From Methanomicrobium antiquum (GTDB taxonomy: Archaea > Halobacteriota > Methanomicrobia > Methanomicrobiales > Methanomicrobiaceae), in contig NZ_CP091092.1 of NCBI RefSeq assembly GCF_029633915.1, positions 124,001-188,000 on the forward strand: a stretch of DNA of 64,000 nucleotides, given 5' to 3'. The notes below the pieces were generated by a model. The model searched no databases and was not told where the DNA came from. It was given only the letters and a program-made list of their open reading frames with translations. The stretch's first letter is position 1. Each line of letters opens with the position of its first letter. The translations under genes were made by a program, and so were the position numbers. Positions 54,339 to 61,553 of the stretch are shown one piece after another.

Positions 54339-55448
54339 ATGGGAAAAAATTTATTTTTTACAATTGTATTTTTAGTGACTGCCTCTGTTCTTGCAGCCGG
54401 CTGCATAACTGAAGATACCAAACAGGTGCAGGATAAAAAAGACCTTTTGAATATGACAGGGCTGTATGCTGCAGAATCTTTATCTTACAATCTCAACGGC
54501 AATTATTCGATAGTCTCTTTTGTGGAATATTCTAAAAATAATGGTTTCTCATATGAGCCTTTCAGTGATAAAGCAGTTATCTCCGGTCAGAATGATCGTC
54601 TGTTTGCTTTGACTGACAGCTTCGGAACGTCATATTATGCTGTTTATAACAAAAAAGGATCAATGCTGACATCATATTCTGCAAAAAATTCCACGGAACC
54701 CTGGCAGATTTACGGGCAGATTATTTCTGATTCGGAGATTAGGATGGCATTTGCCGGTATCCTGGATGGTTCTCTTTATGCAGATTCATATGCTATTGTA
54801 AAGGACGGCAAAGAAGCATCCTCTGTTTCATATCCTGATCTTACAGGCACCTGGGATGTTGTCCGGACTGAATCCGGTTCAAAGAATATGACTATTGTAA
54901 AGATGGACGGTCCGGTCTTCTATGGCAGCTACAGCCTTATGGCTGATAATGTCCTCACCGAATACGAATTTGTCGGTGCTGCATATGCTGTTGATGAAAA
55001 TGCTTTGTATGCTGTCTCTTATGATGAAGAAGGCGATTTTGGAAAGATTGCAGTATCCGGGGAAGAACTTGTCTGGAACTGGATTAATGAGGACGGGGCA
55101 TTTACTGATGTTTATGTAATATCAGGAACAACTGTCTCAGAGTCCGTTTCTCCTGAGCTTGCGGATATTTCAGGTGACTATAAAGATCAGTATTATGCCG
55201 AAATTTCTGCTGATGGATTTGTGAAAGACTACTCTGATTATGCCTGGTCTCTTCTTAAGACGGGCAACGGCATATACATCAATGTCAATAATGGAACTGA
55301 TATAGGATTTTTACAACAGTACCCGGACAATTCTGTCTTTTACACGGACAACGGCTATTATTACAACGGCTGGGTGGAAGACGGGGTCATTTACACTTTT
55401 GTAGCTGACGAAGAAGGTGCTGATATGTACGTCTCGCCCCGGATTTAA
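54339..55448 (+). CDS. hypothetical lipoprotein
   Basis: A 369-residue exported protein: hydrophobic signal ending in VLAAGC (Cys22), then beta-strand-rich sequence with repeated Tyr/Gly-Asp strands (LTGTWDVVRTESG; ISGDYKDQYYAEI; FLQQYPDNSVFYTDNGYYYNGW). No family recognised; the repeats suggest a beta-propeller or lipocalin-like surface protein. It stands alone at the edge of the defence island. Confidence 0.7.
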   Translation: MGKNLFFTIVFLVTASVLAAGCITEDTKQVQDKKDLLNMTGLYAAESLSYNLNGNYSIVSFVEYSKNNGFSYEPFSDKAVISGQNDRLFALTDSFGTSYYAVYNKKGSMLTSYSAKNSTEPWQIYGQIISDSEIRMAFAGILDGSLYADSYAIVKDGKEASSVSYPDLTGTWDVVRTESGSKNMTIVKMDGPVFYGSYSLMADNVLTEYEFVGAAYAVDENALYAVSYDEEGDFGKIAVSGEELVWNWINEDGAFTDVYVISGTTVSESVSPELADISGDYKDQYYAEISADGFVKDYSDYAWSLLKTGNGIYINVNNGTDIGFLQQYPDNSVFYTDNGYYYNGWVEDGVIYTFVADEEGADMYVSPRI

Positions 55449-55540
55449 TAATAAACCATAATCTTTTTTTTTGATATTTTGGAGATGCAAAAATAAAAAA
55501 AATTATTTTGTATTAAACCATCAGATAAATTTGATAAGTT

Positions 55541-55897
55541 ATGTTGTATTGTCCCGGATGCGGAAGAGTAATTGCCCATAATGAAAGTATCTGTCCTGCA
55601 TGTGGCCTGCCTTTAATTCGTGATATCGGGCAGGTACCTGGTGTTTTAGGGAAAAGAAAGGAACCGGAGGCGCTATGCCAGATATTAATATGCAATTACT
55701 GTAAAGGGACAGGAATATCTCCCGGGAATGATATGATTGCAGGGAGGTGTCCTGTCTGTAAGGGTAATGGCGGGGTTAAGGTAAAAACGCCTTATCTAAG
55801 CTGTATGTCCTGCAACGGGACAGGGAGAAGAAGTGATATTACTGGCTCCGGTATATGTCCTGAATGCAAAGGCACAGGATGTATTTCAAAACTTTAG
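55541..55897 (+). CDS. zinc-ribbon protein with DnaJ-type CxxCxGxG repeats
   Basis: A 118-residue protein. The N-terminal zinc ribbon is YCPGCGRVIAHNESICPACG. After a linker come four CxxC motifs of the DnaJ cysteine-rich type: CNYCKGTGIS, CPVCKGNG, CMSCNGTG and CPECKGTG. There is no J domain. It may act as a metal-stabilised binding or chaperone-like module. Function unknown. Confidence 0.7.
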   Translation: MLYCPGCGRVIAHNESICPACGLPLIRDIGQVPGVLGKRKEPEALCQILICNYCKGTGISPGNDMIAGRCPVCKGNGGVKVKTPYLSCMSCNGTGRRSDITGSGICPECKGTGCISKL

Positions 55898-56054
55898 ACT
55901 GAATTTTTAAATCACTTTCTTTTCTATGGTTTAACATGAAATTTTCCTGTGATTTCTCAACCGGCCGGATAGCTGTTATAGATTATATTGAAAAGTGCAG
56001 TTTTCTTATATATGGCAGTTAGTTATATCTATGTATGTGTGAATATATTTGGAT

Positions 56055-56291
56055 ATGTCTGGCGTTACATCAATCCGGGTCAGTACGGATATGAGGGATA
56101 GACTTACAGATTTAAAGGTGCATCCTAAGGAGTCGTATGAGGATGTAATCAGGCGCCTTGTGGAGACCGCAGTGGATGATGAGCCTTTAAGCGACGCGAC
56201 AATAAGAGGAATAGAAGAATCCCTGGCTGATATTAAGGCAGGGAGGGTTTATTCACTTGAAGAGGTCGCAGAAGAACTGGGACTTAACTGA
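56055..56291 (+). CDS. antitoxin of RelE-type module (ribbon-helix-helix-like)
   Basis: 78 residues from the ATG at 56055. The start SGVTSIRVSTDMRDRLTDLK and YEDVIRRLVE match ribbon-helix-helix antitoxins; the C-terminal half (GRVYSLEEVAEELGL) would bind the toxin. Followed one base later by the RelE-like toxin, so this is a type II toxin-antitoxin module. TATA-like TTATATA lies near 56005. Confidence 0.8.
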   Translation: MSGVTSIRVSTDMRDRLTDLKVHPKESYEDVIRRLVETAVDDEPLSDATIRGIEESLADIKAGRVYSLEEVAEELGLN

Positions 56292-56292
56292 T

Positions 56293-56565
56293 ATGGTTTA
56301 TAGAGTTCTTGTCACAAACCATGCGAAGAAAAACCTCGCACAGCTTCCTAAAAATGACGCAAAAGAGATCTGTCTTGAATTAAAATCTCTGTCATTTGAA
56401 GATAATCCAAAAAATCATGTTAAAAAATTAAAAGGTAATAAAAATCCCCCTTTTTATTCACTTCGTGTGGGAAGTTACAGGGTCATTCTGAACATTGAGG
56501 ACAATGTTATGGTGATTCATGTGATTGAGGCAGGGCATCGCAGTAAAATTTACAGGGGTTATTAA
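56293..56565 (+). CDS. RelE/ParE-family toxin
   Basis: 90 residues from the ATG at 56293, one base after the antitoxin stop. The pattern VTNHAKKNLAQLPKND and FYSLRVGSYRVILNIED, then VIHVIEAGHRSKIY, is a normal RelE fold; the C-terminal catalytic-type residues Arg/His are present. Likely a ribosome-dependent mRNase. Convergent with hsdM. Confidence 0.85.
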   Translation: MVYRVLVTNHAKKNLAQLPKNDAKEICLELKSLSFEDNPKNHVKKLKGNKNPPFYSLRVGSYRVILNIEDNVMVIHVIEAGHRSKIYRGY

Positions 56566-56631
56566 TCCCCGATAAATATCAGATAAACAGAATTCTCCTG
56601 TCAGATTTTGGAAAAAAGTATTTTTTTAGTT

Positions 56632-58086
56632 TTATTCGCTTAGGTCTTCATATATTCCTGAGAACTGTTCTATTGCGGTCTGAAGACTCTCTGCAATCTC
56701 GCCTGCGAGGATGTCAGGTTCGGGGAGGTTTTCGGTATCCTCAAGACTTTCATCCTTTATCCAGAATATGTCAAGGCTGACCTTGTCGCGTTTTATCAGG
56801 TCTTCATATCTGAACGGTTTAAACCGTTCTGTCTCTTTTCGTTCATGACGGTTTTTCGGGTTGTAGGATTTTATGAAGTCCTTTAAGTCTTCTAAGGATA
56901 GCGGATTTTCCTTTAAGGTGAAGTGTATGTTTGTTCTTAAGTCGTATATCCAGAGAGTGTCTGTCCAGGGCTCTTCGCGTCCGGCTTTTCGTTCAAAAAA
57001 AATAACGTTTGCCTTAACACCCTGAGCGTAGAAGATTCCTGTGGGAAGCCGGAGAAGTGTGTGAACGTCGCATTCGGCAAGGAGCTTTCTTCTGATTGCC
57101 TCACCCGCACCGCCTTCAAATAAGACGTTGTCAGGAACAACAACAGCCGCCTTTCCGTTTATTTTTAACATGCTTCTTACATGCTGAAGAAAGTTCAACT
57201 GCTTGTTTGACGTTGTCGCCCAGAAATCATCCCTCTCATAAGTCTGCTTGTCCTTTTCGGCTTTGCCGTCGCCGTTGATCACAGTGTAGCTGCTCTTTTT
57301 GCCAAAGGGGGGGTTTGTGAGGATGAGGTCGTAGTGGTCATCCGGTTCTGATAAAAGTGAGTCTGCGACACTGACAGGGCTTTTGTCTGTCCCGATTCCG
57401 TGCAGGTAGAGGTTCATTGCACAGAGTCGGGCGGCGCTGTCAACAATTTCGGTTCCGCTGAATGTCTCCTCTTTCAGAAAAACCGACTGTTCCCGGTCGA
57501 GTTTATAGTTTTTAACGAGGTAATCCCGTTCTGCAAGAAAAAATCCGCCCGTTCCGCATGCGGGATCTGCTATAGTCTGGCATGGTTCTGGTTGTGTAAC
57601 CTCAACCATCGCCTGAATCAGAGACCTTGGAGTAAAATACTGGCCTGCACCGCTTTTTGTGTCTTCGGCGTTCTTCTGCAACAGTCCTTCGTAGATCTCA
57701 CCTTTGACGTCCATGTCAAGGCCGACCCATGTCTCTTTTCCGATTAGATCAACAAGCCGCTTTAATTTTGCCGGATCCTGTATCTTGTTCTGTGATTTTC
57801 TGAATATAACGCCGAGGAGTCCTGCTTCTTTTCCGAGATTTTCAAGGATGTGCCGGTAGTGAATCTCAAGGTCATCGCCGTCTTTTGATGCAAGCGTCTC
57901 CCAGCTGTATTCATCCGGTATTGTTGAGGGTTTGTTAAAAGGTGGCTTTTTGTGCTCGTCTGCCATCTTTAAAAAGAGAAGGTATGTGAGCTGTTCGACA
58001 TAATCGCCGTAGCTTACGCCGTCATCTCTTAGTACGTTGCAGTAATTCCATAGTTTTTGCACAAGTGCGGAAGATTCGGATGCCAT
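56632..58086 (-). CDS. hsdM: type I restriction-modification DNA methyltransferase subunit
   Basis: A 484-residue N6-adenine methyltransferase. The HsdM N-terminal helical domain (about 1-140) leads to motif I ADPACGTGGFFLAERDYL and motif IV LILTNPPFG, then a C-terminal recognition-contact region. It is full length. hsdS and hsdR lie about 2-5 kb upstream on the same strand, separated by plus-strand toxin-antitoxin genes, so hsdM has its own promoter, next to the operator at 58194. Confidence 0.93.
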   Translation of the reverse strand: MASESSALVQKLWNYCNVLRDDGVSYGDYVEQLTYLLFLKMADEHKKPPFNKPSTIPDEYSWETLASKDGDDLEIHYRHILENLGKEAGLLGVIFRKSQNKIQDPAKLKRLVDLIGKETWVGLDMDVKGEIYEGLLQKNAEDTKSGAGQYFTPRSLIQAMVEVTQPEPCQTIADPACGTGGFFLAERDYLVKNYKLDREQSVFLKEETFSGTEIVDSAARLCAMNLYLHGIGTDKSPVSVADSLLSEPDDHYDLILTNPPFGKKSSYTVINGDGKAEKDKQTYERDDFWATTSNKQLNFLQHVRSMLKINGKAAVVVPDNVLFEGGAGEAIRRKLLAECDVHTLLRLPTGIFYAQGVKANVIFFERKAGREEPWTDTLWIYDLRTNIHFTLKENPLSLEDLKDFIKSYNPKNRHERKETERFKPFRYEDLIKRDKVSLDIFWIKDESLEDTENLPEPDILAGEIAESLQTAIEQFSGIYEDLSE

Positions 58087-58193
58087 ATTTCCCTGACTAT
58101 TTTGTATTTTGTGAATGCTTTATGGTGCCGGATTTGATATCATCCGGATATTATTATCTTATATTTTTATTGCAGGATAGTTTCTTATATTTA

Positions 58194-58240
58194 TTGTTCG
58201 TATATACGAACAAATGTTCTCTATGGCGAACATATGTTCG
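58194..58240. promoter_or_regulatory. palindromic operator, copy 1
   Basis: TTGTTCGTATATACGAACAA (58194-58213) is a perfect 20-base palindrome. It is followed by TGTTCT-N6-CGAACA (58215-58232) and a further half site ATGTTCG. The cluster lies between divergent hsdM and the HTH-MNT gene, overlapping the latter's start. It probably binds the HTH-MNT protein. Confidence 0.75.
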
Positions 58241-58774
58241 GAAAAATCATTCATACTTATCAGGTTTCTTGGAAGACGATATAATGAGTCTTTCTATGTA
58301 AGGGAGCTTTCAAAGGAGCTGAATCTGTCTCTTGGTCCTGTCAGCGAGACCTTGAAGGAACTTGAATGTGAAGGTATCTTAACTAGAAAAGAAAAAGGCA
58401 GAATGGTTACTTACCGGGCAAATATGGAAAGTTCTGTTCTGCGTGAGATGAAAATAATTATTACACTTCTTGAGTTGCGCGAACTTTTATCCGGGCTTGA
58501 AGAAAACGCCCTGCGGGTAATTCTCTTTGGAAGCTGTGCAAGGGGTGATGATACCTTTGAGAGTGATATCGATCTTTTAATTGAGACTGATGAGAAAGAA
58601 GCTGTATCATCGGTTGTGAATCGTTTTGAGTTCATCGGAGAGAGAAAGCTTTCAGCAATTATTCTGTCACCTGATGAATTCCGGGCGCTTAAAAGAAATG
58701 ATAAGCCGTTTTATGAGAGGGTGATGCAGGGAAAAACTCTTTTAAGGAAGGATGAGGATGAGATCGCGATTTGA
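58214..58774 (+). CDS. HTH-fused MNT nucleotidyltransferase (antitoxin/regulator)
   Basis: 186 residues. An N-terminal winged helix (about 10-75: ESFYVRELSKELNLSLGPV, ETLKELECEGILTRKE) is followed by a minimal nucleotidyltransferase with GSCARGDDTFESDID, the GS...DxD active site. Translation may begin at 58214 or at the second ATG at 58223. It overlaps the downstream HEPN gene by 23 bases. MNT antitoxins AMPylate the HEPN toxin in known modules; the added HTH suggests DNA-binding autoregulation through the operator at its start. Confidence 0.85.
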   Translation: MFSMANICSEKSFILIRFLGRRYNESFYVRELSKELNLSLGPVSETLKELECEGILTRKEKGRMVTYRANMESSVLREMKIIITLLELRELLSGLEENALRVILFGSCARGDDTFESDIDLLIETDEKEAVSSVVNRFEFIGERKLSAIILSPDEFRALKRNDKPFYERVMQGKTLLRKDEDEIAI

Positions 58775-59186
58775 AAGATGTCTTGAAACCGGAAAGATAG
58801 TGAGGATTAAAAAAGATCCTGCTCTTGTATCCAAGGAGATAGCAGAGGCAAAAAAGGATCTTGAATCTGCAAGGGATTCATTTGAGAGAGAGAATTTCAA
58901 GTGGGCTATTGTGCAGGGTTATTACTCACAGTTTCACTCTTTAAGAGCTCTTGTGTTTGCAGAAGGGTATCGTGAAAAGAGTCATTCCTGTCTTCGTTCT
59001 GCAACAGAGGCTCTTTTACTTGATAAGGGTTTAATTGACTCTGATGTGACGGAAGGTTTTTCAAATGCAATGAGGGTTCGGGAGGCTGCTGATTACAACT
59101 CAACATATGATAAGGATGCAGCAGCGGATGTAGTTGATACAGCCGGCAGGACGTTTGAGACTGCAAAAGAGATTCTCAGAAAATAA
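58752..59186 (+). CDS. HEPN domain protein (toxin partner of MNT)
   Basis: 144 residues (start at 58752 or the ATG at 58758). The HEPN core is KWAIVQGYYSQFHSLRALVF followed by GYREKSHSCL and ADYNSTYD, as in archaeal COG1895 proteins. Overlap with the HTH-MNT gene shows one operon. It forms a HEPN/MNT toxin-antitoxin pair. Confidence 0.85.
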   Translation: MRMRSRFERCLETGKIVRIKKDPALVSKEIAEAKKDLESARDSFERENFKWAIVQGYYSQFHSLRALVFAEGYREKSHSCLRSATEALLLDKGLIDSDVTEGFSNAMRVREAADYNSTYDKDAAADVVDTAGRTFETAKEILRK

Positions 59187-59342
59187 CTAAATTTCACTCA
59201 ATTTTTAAAATAATTATTGCATTTAATTAATCCTGATTTAATCCGGATAAAAAAAAGAACTCTCTGTCATCATCTGATGGTAAATGGTTATTGTATTAAT
59301 GCTGTATTTATTGTCCAGAATCTCTGATAAAGCCCTGATTAT

Positions 59343-59380
59343 TGTTCGTATATACGAACATTTGTTCGTCCCTGCGAACA
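59343..59380. promoter_or_regulatory. palindromic operator, copy 2
   Basis: TGTTCGTATATACGAACA (59343-59360, perfect palindrome) and TGTTCG-N6-CGAACA (59363-59380) repeat the arrangement of copy 1. Similarity continues through CATAT to GAAAAAGCATTC, which in copy 1 is the beginning of the HTH-MNT coding region. It stands about 90-125 bases before hicB. Confidence 0.75.
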
Positions 59381-59468
59381 TATCCTGAAAAAGCATTCTT
59401 TTATTTTTCCGTCGGGAGCAAAAATCATATTATTTTTAAAAACTTAATACCAGTACAGGTGAATCAAA

Positions 59469-59681
59469 GTGAAACTTGAAATTGTTCTGGAAGAAGAGGA
59501 TGACGGCACATATTCTGTTCATTGTCCTGCCCTGAAGGGATGTCATTCACAGGGGAGAACAAGGGAGGAGGCAATTAATAATATCCATGAGGCAGTTGGC
59601 CTTTATCTTGAAGTTGCGAATGAAAAAGCCAGAAAACTGATTGACCAGCCAAAGACCACAGTTGTTGATATTGCGGTATGA
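59469..59681 (+). CDS. hicB: HicB-family antitoxin
   Basis: 70 residues with a GTG start after AGGTGA. The HicB fold is clear: IVLEEEDDGTYSVHCPALKG, CHSQGRTREEAINNI. No separate C-terminal DNA-binding domain is present. Overlaps hicA by 4 bases (ATGA). Together they form a HicAB toxin-antitoxin module. Confidence 0.9.
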   Translation: MKLEIVLEEEDDGTYSVHCPALKGCHSQGRTREEAINNIHEAVGLYLEVANEKARKLIDQPKTTVVDIAV

Positions 59682-59899
59682 CAACCAAACGGCTTCTTCC
59701 TGTCTCTGCAAAGGATATGATCAGGGTTTTTTCTAAAATAGGTTATCAAATTGACAGGCAGAAAGGAAGTCATATTGTAATGTCAAGAGGTGAGGATATT
59801 CTTATCATTCCCAATCACAACCCTGTCTCAAAAGGTACTGAAAGGGAACTTATAAAAGACGCCGGGCTTAGCGTTGAAGAATTTAATAATCTTTTATGA
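59678..59899 (+). CDS. hicA: HicA-family toxin
   Basis: 73 residues of the double-stranded-RNA-binding-like HicA fold: LPVSAKDMIRVFSKIGYQID, RQKGSHIVM with the catalytic histidine, and IPNHNPVSKGTERELIKDAGL. It is probably a translation-independent mRNA interferase. Ends about 30 bases from the 3' end of the convergent HicB-like gene. Confidence 0.92.
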   Translation: MTTKRLLPVSAKDMIRVFSKIGYQIDRQKGSHIVMSRGEDILIIPNHNPVSKGTERELIKDAGLSVEEFNNLL

Positions 59900-59930
59900 A
59901 CGTTTTTTAAGAAGCATCAATCAGTAAAGA

Positions 59931-60095
59931 TCACTTTTTTTCAGCCGGAAACTCTTCAAGGTAAAGCTCTGTTGCCTCTTTTAAATTCTTTAAAGCCTCT
60001 TCTCTGGTTCTTCCCTGACTGACTGTTCCGACTTCCGGGCATTTTGAAACAAAACATCCGTCCTCTTCAAAAACGACTGAAAACTTTTCATTCAT
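59931..60095 (-). CDS. orphan HicB-like protein
   Basis: A 54-residue frame shorter than the usual calling limit: FSVVFEEDGCFVSKCPEVG, TVSQGRTREEALKNL, ending ELYLEEFPAEKK. It has the full HicB core and starts 6 bases after the hsdS stop on the same strand, so it looks like the last gene of the hsdR-HEPN-hsdS transcript. No hicA partner follows in its direction. Confidence 0.8.
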   Translation of the reverse strand: MNEKFSVVFEEDGCFVSKCPEVGTVSQGRTREEALKNLKEATELYLEEFPAEKK

Positions 60096-60101
60096 AAATT
60101 C

Positions 60102-61541
60102 TCACTCTGATTCTTTCTTTTTTATCTTTTTCTTCCCGGCTGATTTTTTCTTCCCGTTAGCTTTCCCCTCAGCCGCCCGCAACTCCTTCTCCGCCTTTAT
60201 CCTCTCAAGAAGAACACCCGCCGGCTCATCATCAGGACTCTGTTCTACAAGCCTTCCCTCAAATGCCTTCTTGAGAACGGACTGTCTGAGTCTTTCAGCC
60301 TTCAGAAGAGACTCCTCAACAACCCTTTCCATCTCATCAATTATCGAAAACCTCCTCTCAATCTCAGAGACTATTTCGTGCTGTTCTTCGAGTGGGGGGA
60401 GCGGGAACATAATATTTTCCAAAAAGGACTTTGGTACTCTTAATTGACCTGCTGATCCCGTCATTTTTCTTTTAGCATCTCTTCTAAAACCTTCTTGAAT
60501 TAAATAATAAAAAAAGAATTTTCGATTTAATCTTGAATTAAAGCGGAATATATGAAACTCAGTAGATCCAAAACCAATTGAATTAATTAAATCATTTACA
60601 AGAGCAACTTTACCATTTTCCATACATGGAGTTATCTTAGCAAAAAGAATATCGCCATTGATAAATTGAGTATATCCTTTTTTTACTTCCTGTAATCGTT
60701 TTTGTTCTGAAAGATCAATTTCACCACTTAACTCTGAAACGCATTTCATTGGAATAAATGACACTATATCTGAATCTTTAATATTACTTAGATTCTTTTT
60801 TGGATTTATTATTCCAATTTCCTTTGAATTTGCTAATACCCACTTATTTGGTAATTTATTATTAATGTCAAATTTATTACTTCTTTCAGATAAATTTTGA
60901 TTAGATCCATATGTTTTACTTTTTTTCTCAACCAAAACCTCCGCACTCTCAACATCCGGATGCAGCGCCCGCCACTCCTTTGTCAAATCGCCGCACATCG
61001 CAGCTTTCAGAACAGACTGCCGGTATTTTGGTATCAGCGCCTTTGCACGTTTAAGAGCCGCGACGCCTGCGTCAAGCCGGGTGAACTCCTCTTCGATTTT
61101 TTCGACTATGCGGTGTTGTTCGGCGAGAGGGGGGAGGGGGATTTCAGCCTTTTCAAAAAATTGAAAATGCCTTGCATATCCTTTGTGTGGAAATTTTACT
61201 GCTTGGGAAAAGTAATAAAACAACTTTGGATAAAAAAATTTCTTCGCCTGAAATACTTTAACTCCGTCTGCACCTGCAATAAAATCAAAATTGATGAATT
61301 TTATTTTAAGAGTGTGATCTCCAAAAATTATAAATGGATTTTCTGATGAAATGATCAAGTCATTTCTATTGGAGTATCCTCCTATGTATGATTGGCCCTG
61401 ATCAATAACTGGGAAAAGACCTTCTTTTTCATATTCTTTCTGGTTTAATTTTTTTCCAGTTAAAGGATATTTGTTTATAGATTCTTTTATGCTTATTAAT
61501 TCCCAATTTAGAGGAATTTTTATTTGGATGTTATCACTCAT
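60102..61541 (-). CDS. hsdS: type I restriction specificity subunit
   Basis: A 479-residue HsdS with two target-recognition domains. Each is followed by a conserved LPPLxEQHxIVxxIE segment and a helical spacer (RQSVLKAAMCGDLTKEWR; RQSVLKKAFEGRLVEQ). The C terminus has a Lys-rich tail. It defines the DNA site of the methylase and nuclease. Base composition of the recognition domains is more AT-rich than of the conserved parts, usual for exchanged domains. Confidence 0.93.
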   Translation of the reverse strand: MSDNIQIKIPLNWELISIKESINKYPLTGKKLNQKEYEKEGLFPVIDQGQSYIGGYSNRNDLIISSENPFIIFGDHTLKIKFINFDFIAGADGVKVFQAKKFFYPKLFYYFSQAVKFPHKGYARHFQFFEKAEIPLPPLAEQHRIVEKIEEEFTRLDAGVAALKRAKALIPKYRQSVLKAAMCGDLTKEWRALHPDVESAEVLVEKKSKTYGSNQNLSERSNKFDINNKLPNKWVLANSKEIGIINPKKNLSNIKDSDIVSFIPMKCVSELSGEIDLSEQKRLQEVKKGYTQFINGDILFAKITPCMENGKVALVNDLINSIGFGSTEFHIFRFNSRLNRKFFFYYLIQEGFRRDAKRKMTGSAGQLRVPKSFLENIMFPLPPLEEQHEIVSEIERRFSIIDEMERVVEESLLKAERLRQSVLKKAFEGRLVEQSPDDEPAGVLLERIKAEKELRAAEGKANGKKKSAGKKKIKKKESE

Positions 61542-61553
61542 GCCGAAAGAACC

